Assembly: GCF_025751575.1 (NCBI RefSeq)
Contig: NZ_JAOWLA010000002.1
Location: 124,001 to 188,000, forward strand
DNA from: Albidovulum sediminicola
GTDB lineage: Bacteria; Pseudomonadota; Alphaproteobacteria; Rhodobacterales; Rhodobacteraceae
DNA length: 64,000 nucleotides
Reading direction: 5' to 3'
Shown here: positions 26,913 through 35,883 of the stretch, piece after piece
Layout: the number at the start of each line of letters is the position of its first letter
Position numbering within the stretch: position 1 is the first letter of the stretch
Notes under the pieces: model-generated
What the model was told of the DNA's origin: nothing
What the model saw: the letters and a program-made list of their open reading frames with translations, nothing else
Database searches by the model: none
Position numbers and translations under genes: made by a program

Positions 26913-29057
26913 ATGACGCGGGTTGAACGAAACGGGCTTCAGGTGGCGGATGTACTTGCCGCCTTCATCGAGGGGCAGGCGCTGCCCGGAACCGGGGTGA
27001 CGGCAGAGGTGTTCTGGGCCGGGCTGGCGGGCCTCGTGTCGCGGCAGGCGCCAAAGAACCGCGCGCTTCTGGCCAAGCGCGAGGAACTACAGGCCAAGAT
27101 CGACGCCTGGCATGTCGCCCACCGCGGCCGTCCGCATGACCACGAGGCCTACAAGGGCTTCCTGACCGAAATCGGCTACCTTCTGCCCGAGGGTCCGGCC
27201 TTCGAGATCGACACCGCGAATGTCGATCCGGAGATCGCGACCGTCGCCGGGCCGCAGCTTGTGGTGCCGATCACCAACGCGCGCTACGCCCTCAACGCCG
27301 CCAACGCGCGATGGGGCAGCCTTTACGATTGCCTCTACGGTACCGATGCCATGGGCAGCGCGCCGCCTGCGGGTGGATATGAGCGCGGCCGGGGCGCCCG
27401 GGTCGTCGCGCGGGCCCGCGTCTTCCTGGACGAGGCCTTCCCGATCGCGGGGGCCAGCCATGCCGACGTGCGCCGCTACCATGTCAAGGACGGCCAGCTG
27501 CTGATCGACGACCTGCCGCTGGTGGATCCGTCCAAATTCGCGGGCTATCGCGGCAATCCCCGCGCGCCGGAGGCCGTCATGCTCTGCAACAACGGCCTGC
27601 ATGTGGAACTGATCTTCGATCGCGCGCATTTCATCGGTGCGCGCGACCAGGCCTGCCTGGCCGACGTGCAGATCGAAAGCGCGCTGTCCGCGATCATGGA
27701 TTGCGAGGATTCGGTGGCCTGCGTGGATGCCGCCGACAAGGTCCAGGCCTATGCCAACTGGCTGGGCCTGATGCGCGGCGATCTGGAGGAGGCGTTCCAG
27801 AAAGGCGGCCAGCTCGTCCGCCGTGTGCTGAACCCGGACCGTGCCTACACCGCGCCGGACGGCTCGGCGACGAGCGTGAAGGGCAGGGCGCTTCTTTGGG
27901 TGCGCAATGTCGGCCATCTGATGACCAACCCCGCGATCCTGGATGCCGAGGGCAACGAGATCCCCGAAGGGCTGATGGACGCCATGGTGACCGTCGCGGT
28001 CGCGATCCACGACCTGAAGAAGACCGAGGGCGCACGCAACTCGGTCAAGGGTTCGGTCTATATCGTGAAGCCCAAGATGCACGGGCCCGAGGAAGTGGCC
28101 TTCGCCGACGAAACCTTCGCCATGGTCGAGGATGCACTGGGCCTGCCGCGCCACACCGTCAAGATCGGCATCATGGACGAGGAACGCCGCACCTCGGTCA
28201 ACCTCAAGGAATGCATCCGCGCGGCCCGGCACCGGGTGGCCTTCATCAACACCGGCTTCCTCGACCGTACGGGCGACGAGATCCACACCTCGATGGAGGC
28301 CGGGCCCTTCAGCCGCAAGGATTTCATCAAGCGCAAGGGCTGGATCACGGCCTATGAAAACCAGAACGTCGATATCGGTCTGGAATGCGGCCTGTCGGGG
28401 CGGGCGCAGATCGGCAAGGGCATGTGGGCCATGCCCGACATGATGGCGGCGATGCTGGAGCAGAAGGTCGAGCATCCGAAAGCGGGCGCCAACACCGCCT
28501 GGGTGCCCTCGCCGACGGCGGCGACGCTACACGCGCTGCATTATCACCGGATCGATGTGTTTGCGGTGCAGGCGCGGCTGAAGAAGGGCGGGCGGCGCGC
28601 GTATGTGGACGCGCTTCTGGACATTCCGATGGCGACCTACCGCAAGTGGACCCCCGGCCAGATCCGGCGCGAGGTCGAAAACAACGCCCAGGGCATCCTT
28701 GGCTATGTCGTCCGCTGGATCGACCAGGGCGTCGGCTGTTCCAAGGTGCCCGACATCAATGACGTCGGCCTGATGGAGGACCGCGCGACCTGCCGCATCT
28801 CGGCCCAGCACGTCGCCAACTGGCTGCACCATTCCGTGGTGAGCGAGGGCGAGGTCATGGATATCCTCAAGCGCATGGCCGAAGTGGTGGACCGCCAGAA
28901 CGCGGGCGATCCCGACTATACCCCGATGGCACCAGGCTTCCAGGGGCTGGCCTTTCAGGCCGCGTGCGATCTGGTGTTCCTTGGCCGGGTCCAGCCCTCG
29001 GGCTATACCGAGCCGATCCTGCATCGTCGCCGGCTTGAGGTGAAGCGCGCGGGTTAG
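26913..29057 (+). CDS. glcB: Malate synthase G
   Basis: A 714-residue enzyme that condenses glyoxylate with acetyl-CoA to malate in the glyoxylate/glycolate pathway. The long isoform G features are present: the N-terminal clasp, the insertion after about residue 130, the TIM-barrel motif [30 protein letters not shown] (catalytic arginine and Mg-binding glutamate region) and the CoA-linked C-terminal helical domain. Length is normal. An AGAGGG site precedes the ATG. The isocitrate lyase gene is not in the window. A GlcG/HbpS gene follows. Confidence 0.95.
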   Translation: MTRVERNGLQVADVLAAFIEGQALPGTGVTAEVFWAGLAGLVSRQAPKNRALLAKREELQAKIDAWHVAHRGRPHDHEAYKGFLTEIGYLLPEGPAFEIDTANVDPEIATVAGPQLVVPITNARYALNAANARWGSLYDCLYGTDAMGSAPPAGGYERGRGARVVARARVFLDEAFPIAGASHADVRRYHVKDGQLLIDDLPLVDPSKFAGYRGNPRAPEAVMLCNNGLHVELIFDRAHFIGARDQACLADVQIESALSAIMDCEDSVACVDAADKVQAYANWLGLMRGDLEEAFQKGGQLVRRVLNPDRAYTAPDGSATSVKGRALLWVRNVGHLMTNPAILDAEGNEIPEGLMDAMVTVAVAIHDLKKTEGARNSVKGSVYIVKPKMHGPEEVAFADETFAMVEDALGLPRHTVKIGIMDEERRTSVNLKECIRAARHRVAFINTGFLDRTGDEIHTSMEAGPFSRKDFIKRKGWITAYENQNVDIGLECGLSGRAQIGKGMWAMPDMMAAMLEQKVEHPKAGANTAWVPSPTAATLHALHYHRIDVFAVQARLKKGGRRAYVDALLDIPMATYRKWTPGQIRREVENNAQGILGYVVRWIDQGVGCSKVPDINDVGLMEDRATCRISAQHVANWLHHSVVSEGEVMDILKRMAEVVDRQNAGDPDYTPMAPGFQGLAFQAACDLVFLGRVQPSGYTEPILHRRRLEVKRAG

Positions 29058-29067
29058 AGCTAAGGCG

Positions 29068-29123
29068 CCGGGGGGCTTTCCGCCCCCCGGACCCCCCGAG
29101 AGTATTTATGCCAGAATGAAGAG
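29068..29123 (+). repeat. Rhodobacterales-type intergenic hairpin repeat, copy 2
   Basis: A 9-bp perfect stem CCGGGGGGC/GCCCCCCGG with a 5-nt loop, then ACCCCCCGAGAGTATTT and a CAGAATGAAGA end. It matches copy 1 at 15830-15876 in order and spacing. It follows glcB, and its end merges into the ribosome binding site (GAGGAG) of the next gene. Confidence 0.6.
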
Positions 29124-29129
29124 GAGCGG

Positions 29130-29558
29130 ATGATGGAGATCGGGATCGAGACGGCGCGGCGGATCATCGCGGCTGCTCAAGAGACGGGCGTAGCGCGGGG
29201 GATGAAGCCCTTGTCAGTGGTGGTTCTGGACGCGGGCGGGCATCCGATCGCGTTCGAGCGGGCGGATGGCGCTTCGCCGGGCCGGTTCGAGATCGCGCGC
29301 GGCAAGGCCTATGGCGCGGTCATGCTGGGAATGGGCGGGCGGGCGCAGGCGGAGCGCGCGGCCTCCGGCCCGGCCTTCATGGCGGCGATCAACGGCGCCT
29401 TCGGCGGCAAGGTTGTCCCGGTGCCGGGCGGGGTCCTGGTGCGGGGCGCGGAGGGCGCCGTCATCGGCGCGGTGGGCGTGACCGGCGACACCTCGGACAA
29501 TGACGCGGAGGCCGCGCTGGCCGGGATCGCGGCGGTCGGCCTCACGGGCGAGGCGTGA
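29130..29558 (+). CDS. GlcG/HbpS-type heme-binding family protein
   Basis: A 142-residue protein of the GlcG/HbpS fold: ARRIIAAAQETG, PLSVVVLDAGGHPIAFERADGA, a central ARGKAYGAVMLG helix, GGVLVRGAEGAVIGAVGVTG, and a C-terminal DNDAEAALAGIAAVGL. Family members are found in glycolate operons (glcG), and some bind heme. Its position after glcB fits that context. The role here is inferred from neighbourhood. The start is one of two adjacent ATGs behind GAGGAG. Confidence 0.82.
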   Translation: MMEIGIETARRIIAAAQETGVARGMKPLSVVVLDAGGHPIAFERADGASPGRFEIARGKAYGAVMLGMGGRAQAERAASGPAFMAAINGAFGGKVVPVPGGVLVRGAEGAVIGAVGVTGDTSDNDAEAALAGIAAVGLTGEA

Positions 29559-29601
29559 AAGGGCCGCCCGCGCGGGCGGGCGGCGCTTCCGGCCGGGCGG
29601 C

Positions 29602-29826
29602 CTATTTCTTGTAGTCCGAGACGCGGTCGCCGCTGACGAGGGCCGAGCCGTTGTTGCCCCAGCCCGAGGCGGACCGGAAGTCCTTGCCCGATACCGTGGG
29701 TGCGGCGCTTCCAAGGCCCGCCCTCAGATCCTCCACCATGTTCTGCGCGGCGCCGGAGTTGCCGCCGCCGGCATGGGCGGTTCCGGCAAGCAGCATCGCC
29801 GCAATCGCAATCTTGAAGGCTCTCAT
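29602..29826 (-). CDS. Small secreted protein
   Basis: A 74-residue protein with a signal peptide (AIAAMLLAGTAHA, cleavage near residue 19), leaving a Gly/Ser-rich mature peptide of about 55 residues with no recognised domain. Its leader (GCCAAGGAAAGGAACAG) closely resembles that of the fasciclin gene upstream in the same orientation, and AAGGAA is well placed. Function is unknown. It could be co-regulated with the fasciclin protein. Confidence 0.6.
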   Translation of the reverse strand: MRAFKIAIAAMLLAGTAHAGGGNSGAAQNMVEDLRAGLGSAAPTVSGKDFRSASGWGNNGSALVSGDRVSDYKK

Positions 29827-29979
29827 GTCTGTTCCTTTCCTTGGCGTCGAGTGGTTTTCAAAGGCTTCCTTTCAGTCGCTTTGCCCCGTGCGGGGGAGGT
29901 GACGGACGGCCTTCATCTGTTAGCGCGCTTTGGCGGACAGCGTGACTGCCCCTTCCGTTCACCTTCCCAACAGGCGCGC

Positions 29980-30471
29980 TCAGTTGGCAGGCGGAAGGAT
30001 TACCGCGTCGATGACGTGGATGACGCCGTTCGTGGCCTCGATATCGGCGGCGGTGATGTTGGCGCCATCGACCTTGGGGCCGCCCTCGGTGGTGATCGTC
30101 ACCTCGGCGCCGTTCACGGTCGCGGCCATCATTCCGTCGCTCAGGTCTCCTGACATCACCTTGCCGGGCACGACGTGGTAGGTCAGGACCGCCACCAGCT
30201 TGTCCTTGTTCTCAGGCTTCAGCAGGTCCTCGACCGTGCCTTCGGGCAGGGCCGCGAAGGCGGTGTCGGTCGGCGCGAAGACGGTGAACGGCCCGTCTCC
30301 TTTCAGCGTATCGACAAGGCCCGCCGCGCCGAGTGCGGCGGCGAGTGTCTCGAACCCGCCGGCGGCCACGGCGGTGTCGACGATATCGGCAGACTGCGCC
30401 CAGAGCGGCAGGGGCGCGGAGAGAGCGGCAGCAAGGCAAAGTGGCTTCAGAGATTTCGTCAGGAAGGTCAT
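29980..30471 (-). CDS. Secreted fasciclin (FAS1) domain protein
   Basis: A 163-residue exported protein: a signal peptide (about residues 1-25) then a single FAS1 domain. The conserved blocks are [15 protein letters not shown] (H1) and [16 protein letters not shown] (YH motif), ending in [13 protein letters not shown] (H2). FAS1 proteins mediate adhesion or surface interaction in bacteria, but a single-domain form gives no specific role. AAGGA lies seven bases before the ATG. Its promoter shares an AT-rich intergenic region with the divergent XRE regulator. Confidence 0.9.
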   Translation of the reverse strand: MTFLTKSLKPLCLAAALSAPLPLWAQSADIVDTAVAAGGFETLAAALGAAGLVDTLKGDGPFTVFAPTDTAFAALPEGTVEDLLKPENKDKLVAVLTYHVVPGKVMSGDLSDGMMAATVNGAEVTITTEGGPKVDGANITAADIEATNGVIHVIDAVILPPAN

Positions 30472-30543
30472 CTGTTTTCCTTTCTTGGCATCCCGTTCAG
30501 CGCGGTTGCGTGAACTGACTGTGAATGTTGTTTAAAAGATTTT

Positions 30544-30585
30544 TGTTACAAGAAAATTTTTGGTAAAAAGAAAGTGATTGTAACA
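30544..30585. promoter_or_regulatory. Paired TGTTACAA / TTGTAACA sites
   Basis: TGTTACAA (30544-30551) and its exact reverse complement TTGTAACA (30578-30585) are 34 bases apart in the AT-rich divergent promoter region. Both contain the symmetric core TGTNACA. They may bind one dimer each or act as a looping pair. Confidence 0.4.
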
Positions 30586-30586
30586 T

Positions 30587-30608
30587 CATGAAAATATCGC
30601 CTTTCATG
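30587..30608. promoter_or_regulatory. Candidate operator before the XRE gene
   Basis: A perfect 7-bp inverted repeat CATGAAA-N8-TTTCATG lies 28-50 bases upstream of the GTG start of the XRE-cupin regulator. It is a plausible autoregulatory operator. Confidence 0.5.
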
Positions 30609-30636
30609 TTTGCATGAGAAGAGAAGGAGCGGCCCC

Positions 30637-31224
30637 GTGACCTCTGAAACGCTGGGGGAAAGGCTGGACCAATACCGGATCGGCGCCAAAATCCGGGCGT
30701 TGCGCACAGCCAAGGGGCTGGGCCTGATTCAGCTTGGCGCGCACACCGGGCTCTCGGCGGGAATGCTGTCGAAGATCGAGACAGGGCAGGTGGTTCCGAC
30801 GCTTCCGACGCTGATGCGGATCGCGCTGGTCTTCGGGGTGGGGCTAGAGCATTTCTTCGTTGCGCCAAGCGAACCCATCCTGGAGGTGGTCCGCAAGGCG
30901 GACCGAGTCAGGCTGCCCAATCCCGCGGAGGGCACGCCGTCCTATCTGTTCGAAAGCCTCGATTTCCCCGTGCTCGAACGCCCCATCGAAAGCTATCTGG
31001 CGGAGTTCCCGCCAGGCGCGCCGCTGTCGCAGCCGCACCGGCACCCGGGGGTTGAGATGATGTTCGTGCTGTCAGGGCGACTCGCGGTCTTCATCCATGG
31101 CCGCGAAAACCGGCTGGAGGCGGAGGACTCGATCTATTTCGAGGCGGATTTCGAGCATAGCTATGCCTGCCTGGGCAAGGAACCGGCGCGGGCCATCGTC
31201 GTGGTCGCACCAAGCGGCGCTTGA
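30637..31224 (+). CDS. XRE-family regulator with C-terminal cupin domain
   Basis: A 195-residue regulator: an HTH_3 domain at about residues 14-68 (IRALRTAKGLGLIQLGAHTG with LSAGMLSKIETG) and a cupin at about 110-190 (PHRHPGVEMMFVLSGRL). The arrangement is that of PuuR-type and similar small-ligand-sensing regulators. I chose the GTG at 30637 because AAGGAG lies seven bases upstream. A TTG at 30610 is a weaker option. The next gene encodes a PuuD-like hydrolase, which makes a polyamine- or glutamyl-compound-responsive switch likely but unproved. Confidence 0.88.
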   Translation: MTSETLGERLDQYRIGAKIRALRTAKGLGLIQLGAHTGLSAGMLSKIETGQVVPTLPTLMRIALVFGVGLEHFFVAPSEPILEVVRKADRVRLPNPAEGTPSYLFESLDFPVLERPIESYLAEFPPGAPLSQPHRHPGVEMMFVLSGRLAVFIHGRENRLEAEDSIYFEADFEHSYACLGKEPARAIVVVAPSGA

Positions 31225-31306
31225 ACAGGGGCTGTGCGCGCGGCCCCTTCACCCCGGCGCTCGGCGGGGCTAATCTTGCCTTACATGAAACAGGCCCGGA
31301 TCGGAC

Positions 31307-32059
31307 ATGCGACGCCCCATTGTCGGCATCATCGGCAACAGCAACCTGCTCAACGATCAGTATCCGGTCCATAGCGCGGGGCTTATGAACTCCATGGCCG
31401 TGGCGCAGGTGGCGGGCTGCATGCCGATCGTGATCCCCTCCGACCCGCGGCTGGTGACGGTGGCCGAACTGCTGGAGACCTGCGATGCCTTCGTGCTGAC
31501 CGGCGGGCGCCCGAACGTCCACCCCGAGGAATACGGCGAACCCGCGACCGAGGCGCATGGCGATTTCGACCGGTCGCGCGATGCGATCACGCTGCCGCTG
31601 GTGCGCGCCTGTGTCGAGCGCGGGCAGCCCTTCTTCGGTATCTGCCGCGGCTTTCAGGAGGTCAACGTGGCCATGGGCGGCACGCTCCACCCCGAGATCC
31701 GGGAACTGCCCGGCCGGATGAACCACCGCATGCCCCCGGACGGCTCGCTGGAGGAAAAATTCGCGCTGCGCCACACCGTAAGCTTTTCCGAGGGCGGGCC
31801 GTTCCACCAGCTTCTGGGCGCGACGGAGGTGTTGACGAATACGCTTCACGGTCAGGGCATCAAGACGCCGGGCGCGCGGATTGCGATCGACGGACGTGCG
31901 CCCGACGGCACGCCCGAGGCGATCTATGTCGAGGGCGCCCCGGGCTTCACGCTATCGGTGCAGTGGCACCCCGAATACAACGCCGCCAACGATCCGGTCT
32001 CTCGCCCGTTGTTCGAGGCCTTTGGCGAGGCCGCCCATCGCTGGGCCGTGTTGCGTTGA
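31307..32059 (+). CDS. Gamma-glutamyl-GABA hydrolase-like class I amidotransferase (PuuD family)
   Basis: A 250-residue enzyme of the peptidase C26/PuuD group that hydrolyses gamma-glutamyl amides such as gamma-glutamyl-GABA. The nucleophile cysteine is in FFGICRGFQEVNVAMGG and the His-Glu pair in LSVQWHPEYN, so the triad is intact. Full length. It follows an XRE-cupin regulator by 82 bases in the same direction. The glutamyl-putrescine synthetase and oxidase genes of a full Puu pathway are absent here, so the substrate is uncertain. Confidence 0.85.
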   Translation: MRRPIVGIIGNSNLLNDQYPVHSAGLMNSMAVAQVAGCMPIVIPSDPRLVTVAELLETCDAFVLTGGRPNVHPEEYGEPATEAHGDFDRSRDAITLPLVRACVERGQPFFGICRGFQEVNVAMGGTLHPEIRELPGRMNHRMPPDGSLEEKFALRHTVSFSEGGPFHQLLGATEVLTNTLHGQGIKTPGARIAIDGRAPDGTPEAIYVEGAPGFTLSVQWHPEYNAANDPVSRPLFEAFGEAAHRWAVLR

Positions 32060-32109
32060 ACGCCCGAAGCGGTCAGGATCGCGCGCGTTGAAAGCTTAAG
32101 GAAAGAAGA

Positions 32110-32538
32110 ATGAACAAGCGGATGCTCATGGGGGTCCTCCTCATCATTGTGGCCGTCGCGGGTTGGTATGTGCTTGGCGATCGGCGCGCCGAACGGGTGG
32201 ATCGGGCGGCGCAGCCCGGTGCGGCCCTGGTGGAGGTCACGGTCCCGGACCTGGCCGGGCCGGAGGCGCTGGGCGCCGTCGCCTTCGCCGCGAAATGCGC
32301 GGAGTGTCACGGCGAAAACGCGGCGGGCAAGGACGGGTCTGGCCCGCCGCTGGTTCACAAGATCTATGAGCCCAACCACCATGCCGACGCGGGCTTTTTC
32401 AACGCCGTTCGCAACGGCGCCCGCGCGCACCATTGGCCCTTCGGCGACATGAAGCCGGTGGAAGGTCTGACCGACGCCGAAATCGCCACGATCATCGCCT
32501 ATGTGCGCAAGCTTCAGGCTGCGAACGGCATCTTCTGA
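32110..32538 (+). CDS. Membrane-anchored mono-heme cytochrome c
   Basis: A 142-residue protein with an N-terminal hydrophobic anchor or signal (MLMGVLLIIVAVAGWYVL) and a class I cytochrome c domain. The heme motif is CAECH (CxxCH), and the likely sixth ligand is the methionine in GDMKPVEGLTDAEIA. It would carry electrons on the periplasmic side of the membrane. It ends 9 bases before the convergent kynA stop. Its redox partner is unknown. Confidence 0.85.
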   Translation: MNKRMLMGVLLIIVAVAGWYVLGDRRAERVDRAAQPGAALVEVTVPDLAGPEALGAVAFAAKCAECHGENAAGKDGSGPPLVHKIYEPNHHADAGFFNAVRNGARAHHWPFGDMKPVEGLTDAEIATIIAYVRKLQAANGIF

Positions 32539-32547
32539 TCCCGCTGG

Positions 32548-33381
32548 TCAGAGGGCGGTCCGCACGCGCCAAAGCTCGGGGAAAAGCTCCACCTCCAGCA
32601 TCCGCCGGAGGTAGGGGACCCCGCCGGTTCCGCCGGTGCCGCGCTTCATCCCGATCACCCGTTCCACCGTGGTGACGTGGTTGAAGCGCCAGCGGCGGAA
32701 GTAATCCTCGAAATCCATGAGCTTCTCGGCCAACTCGTAAAGCGCCCAGTGGTCCTCTGGCGCGCGGTAGACCTCGGCCCAGACCCGCGTGACGGCCGCG
32801 TCTTCGACCCATGGCCGCGAAAAGTCGCGGTCAAGGACCGGTTGGGGTACCGCAAGCCCTGCGCGCGCGGCCACGCGCAGCGCCTCGTCGTAAAGCGAGG
32901 GGCGGGCAAGCTCCGCCTCCAGCTTTGCGAGGATATCAGGCCGGTGTTCGTGCGGGCGCAGCATCGCGGCGTTGCGGTTCCCGGCCGCGTATTCGATCAG
33001 CCGGTATTGCCAGGACTGGAAGCCCGAGGACTGACCGAGCGCCGCGCGAAACCGCGTGTAGTCTGAGGGCGTCATGGTCCGCAGAACGTCCCAGGCGGAG
33101 TTCAACTGCTCCATGATCCGTGCCACGCGCGCCAGCATCTTGAAGGCCGGTTGCAGGGCGTCGCGCGCCATCGCCTCGCGCGCGGCGGACAGTTCGCCCA
33201 GGGCGAGCTTCATCCAAAGCTCGGCGGTCTGGTGCTGAATGATGAACAGCATCTCGTCCTGAGCGTCGCTCAGCGGCGTCTGCGCGTTCAGGATCGTGTC
33301 GAGCTTCAGGTAGTCGCCATAGCTAATGCGGCCGTCGAAGGACATCTGCGCGCCTTCGGAAGCGGGGTCGTAAGTGGGCAT
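32548..33381 (-). CDS. kynA: Tryptophan 2,3-dioxygenase
   Basis: A 277-residue heme dioxygenase that opens the indole ring of tryptophan to N-formylkynurenine. The axial heme histidine is in [14 protein letters not shown] (about His235), the substrate-binding segment is [13 protein letters not shown], and the C-terminal [12 protein letters not shown] loop is intact. The start at 33381 has GGAG seven bases upstream and gives the family length. The longer frame is not conserved. It is the last gene of the kynU-GNAT-kynA cluster. Confidence 0.95.
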   Translation of the reverse strand: MPTYDPASEGAQMSFDGRISYGDYLKLDTILNAQTPLSDAQDEMLFIIQHQTAELWMKLALGELSAAREAMARDALQPAFKMLARVARIMEQLNSAWDVLRTMTPSDYTRFRAALGQSSGFQSWQYRLIEYAAGNRNAAMLRPHEHRPDILAKLEAELARPSLYDEALRVAARAGLAVPQPVLDRDFSRPWVEDAAVTRVWAEVYRAPEDHWALYELAEKLMDFEDYFRRWRFNHVTTVERVIGMKRGTGGTGGVPYLRRMLEVELFPELWRVRTAL

Positions 33382-33523
33382 GCGGTTGCTCCGTGCAAGA
33401 AGGGAAGGGAGGGGTGCGGCAGGCCGCGCCCCTTCCGGTTCAGGACGGAAAAGCTGCCGATCCGGCGCCAGAGACAGATCCAGGCGGCGGGCCGGCAAAG
33501 GATGGGTACCCTGTCCCGCCCCA

Positions 33524-33997
33524 TCAGCTGTCCCCGAGGTCGATCGACATCATGAAGGTCTCGAACACCTGTCCGCCGGTCTCGTAATCCTCCGCCGCAT
33601 CGATCCGCCAGCCGCGCTTCTGGAAGAACCTCCGGGCAAGATGGCTGGCGCGGACGGTCAGGTGTCGTTCGCCCTCTGCCCGGGCGCCTTCGATGAGGGC
33701 CGCGTAAAGCGCGTCCGCCACGCCCTTGCCCATGACCTCGGGCAGCACGAAGGCCATGTCAAGGTAGCCGCCCGGTTCCAGCGACATGACGCCCTTGAGG
33801 CCGTCCGCGTCCTCCGCCACCCAGCACCATTGGTCGAGAAGCTTGTCGGGACGGTCCGGATCGGGGTGGGCGGAGGGCGCCCAGACGACGCGCTGCGCCT
33901 CATCGTAGAAAGCAGCCGCGCCCTCGCGGACGGCGCGGTAGAAGACCCACGCGACGGCGGGGCGATCCTCCGGGCGATAGGACCGGATCTGCATCAT
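33524..33997 (-). CDS. GNAT-family acetyltransferase in the kynurenine operon
   Basis: A 157-residue protein with a GNAT fold: an N-terminal [25 protein letters not shown] block and the acetyl-CoA region [25 protein letters not shown] (variant of Q/RxxGxG/A), then [10 protein letters not shown]. Its ATG overlaps the kynU stop (ATGA), so it is translationally coupled between kynU and kynA. The acetyl acceptor is unknown. A kynurenine-pathway metabolite or protein is possible but is only inference. Confidence 0.85.
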   Translation of the reverse strand: MMQIRSYRPEDRPAVAWVFYRAVREGAAAFYDEAQRVVWAPSAHPDPDRPDKLLDQWCWVAEDADGLKGVMSLEPGGYLDMAFVLPEVMGKGVADALYAALIEGARAEGERHLTVRASHLARRFFQKRGWRIDAAEDYETGGQVFETFMMSIDLGDS

Positions 33998-35190
33998 GTC
34001 ACCTTTGCCCGCGCCTTGAATTCCGGCCGATCCCACAGGCGCGTGTCCATGATCCGTTTCAGGATCGCGACCGCGCCCGTCACGTCCGCCATGGAGGTGT
34101 AAAGTGGCGTGAAGCCGAAGCGCAAGATGTCGGGCGCGCGGAAATCGCCGATGACGCCGTTGGCGATCAGCGCCTGCATGATGGCGTAGCCCTCAGGATG
34201 GCGGAAGCTGACCTGGCTGCCACGCGCCTCGGGGTCGCGCGGCGAGGCGAGGGTGAGTTCGGGGCAAGTGGCCTCGACCCCGTTCAGGAAGGCCTCTGAC
34301 AGCGCGATGGAGCGGGCGCGGACATCCGTCATCTCCACCCGGTCCCAGATGTCGAGCGAGGCATCCAGCGCCGCCATTTGCAGGATCGGGGGCGTGCCAA
34401 CCCGCATGCGCTCGATCCCCGCGCCGGGGCGGTAGTCGAGGTCGAAGGCAAAGGGTGAGGCGTGGCCGAGCCAACCCGAAAGCGCCGGACGCACCTGCGC
34501 GGCGAGGCGCGGCGCGATATAGATGAAAGCGGGGCCACCGGGGCCGGAGTTGAGGTACTTGTAGGTGCAGCCGACCGCGAAGTCGGCGTCCGCGCCCGCC
34601 AGATCGACCTCGATCGCGCCCGCCGAATGCGCGAGGTCCCAGACCACCAGCGCGCCCGCGGCATGGGCCTTGTCGATCAGGTGCTTCATGTCGTGCCGGC
34701 GCCCGGTGCGGTAGTCGACCTCGGTCAACATCAGGACGGCGATGTCGGGGGTGATCGCGTCTTCGACCGCCTCGGGCGCGACGGTGCGAAGCTCGTAGCC
34801 TTCGCCCAGGGTGCGCACCAGCCCGTCGGCCATGTAAAGGTCGGAGGGGAAGTTGCCGGTGTCCGACAGGATCACGCGGCGGTCGGGCCGAAGCTCCAGC
34901 GCCGAGGCCAGCGCCTGATAGACCTTGATCGAGAGCGTGTCGCCCAGCACCACCGTCCCCGGCGCGGCCCCGATCAGCCGCCCGATCCGGTCGCCAAGGG
35001 CGCGCGGCTTGTCCATCCAGCCGGCCCGGTTCCAGGCCGTGATCAGCATGTCGCCCCATTCGTCCTCGACGCAGGCGCGCATCCGTTCCGCGGCGGCGCG
35101 GGGCAGCGGACCCAGAGAGTTCCCGTCGAGGTAGATCACCCCCTCGGGCAGGTGGAACATCGCGCGCGTGGCGTTGAAATCGGTGGCCAT
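33994..35190 (-). CDS. kynU: Kynureninase
   Basis: A 398-residue PLP enzyme that splits kynurenine to anthranilate and alanine. The PLP lysine is in VGCTYKYLNSGPGGPAF. YLDGNSLGPLP opens the protein (about residues 19-29) and DLAHSAGAIEVDL carries a PLP-contacting aspartate. Length is normal. It heads an operon with the GNAT gene and kynA. kynB (formamidase) is not in the window. Confidence 0.95.
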   Translation of the reverse strand: MATDFNATRAMFHLPEGVIYLDGNSLGPLPRAAAERMRACVEDEWGDMLITAWNRAGWMDKPRALGDRIGRLIGAAPGTVVLGDTLSIKVYQALASALELRPDRRVILSDTGNFPSDLYMADGLVRTLGEGYELRTVAPEAVEDAITPDIAVLMLTEVDYRTGRRHDMKHLIDKAHAAGALVVWDLAHSAGAIEVDLAGADADFAVGCTYKYLNSGPGGPAFIYIAPRLAAQVRPALSGWLGHASPFAFDLDYRPGAGIERMRVGTPPILQMAALDASLDIWDRVEMTDVRARSIALSEAFLNGVEATCPELTLASPRDPEARGSQVSFRHPEGYAIMQALIANGVIGDFRAPDILRFGFTPLYTSMADVTGAVAILKRIMDTRLWDRPEFKARAKVT

Positions 35191-35325
35191 GTCACTCCCT
35201 CAGGCGGATGTTTCGTGCCTAAAACACCTGCTTGCGACTTGCCAAGGAAATTTCGCCCGCGACACGCTGGCGCCTTGCGGCTGCGGCCCCAGCAGGTAGG
35301 CTCGCATCAGGCAAGGGAGGCGGCG

Positions 35326-35766
35326 ATGACGCCACTGAAAGCGATCGATTACCCGCCCGTCTGGCTGGCGGCCTTCCTTGGCGTTAGCTGGGTGGTGGGG
35401 CGTCTCGTTCCCATGGCGTCGATGCCAGTGACGGGGCTTGGGCTGGCCGGCTTGGGCGCGGCGCTGATGCTGACGGCGCTGGCGCAGATGGTCTGGGCGC
35501 GCACGACCTTCGTGCCCCGCAAATCCCCCACCAAGCTGGTGACTTGGGGCGTCTTCGCACAGACGCGCAACCCCATCTACGTCGGTGATGCGCTGATTCT
35601 GGCGGGACTTTCGCTTTATTGGCATGCGATTCTGGCGCTGCCATTGGTCGCGATCTTTGTCATGATCATCAACCGGCGCTTCATAAAGGGCGAGGAAACC
35701 GTTCTGCGTCAGGCGTTTGGGGCAGAGTTCGCGGCCTATTGCGCGCGCACGCGGCGCTGGTTGTAG
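35326..35766 (+). CDS. Isoprenylcysteine carboxyl methyltransferase-like membrane methyltransferase
   Basis: A 146-residue integral membrane protein with four to five hydrophobic helices. The PEMT/ICMT signature is GVFAQTRNPIYVGDALILAG, followed by EETVLRQAFGAEFAAYCARTRRWL, where RNPxY and ExxL contribute to the SAM site. Bacterial members methylate lipids or small hydrophobic acceptors. The substrate is unknown. The ATG at 35326 is preceded by AGGGAGG. Confidence 0.85.
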   Translation: MTPLKAIDYPPVWLAAFLGVSWVVGRLVPMASMPVTGLGLAGLGAALMLTALAQMVWARTTFVPRKSPTKLVTWGVFAQTRNPIYVGDALILAGLSLYWHAILALPLVAIFVMIINRRFIKGEETVLRQAFGAEFAAYCARTRRWL

Positions 35767-35883
35767 GACCAAAAAAGACGTTGCCGCATCGCGGCGACGC
35801 CGGTAACAAACTTGCGCAAGGGACAGAACGGGCGAGTTTTGGCGAAAACTGCTGGAAATCGTCGTTTCGGGAAGGGAGAAACT

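Noticed and set aside
31227-31248. Terminator after the XRE-cupin gene
   Set aside because: AGGGGC/GCCCCT has only a 6-bp stem, a 10-base loop and no T run. It is too weak to call.
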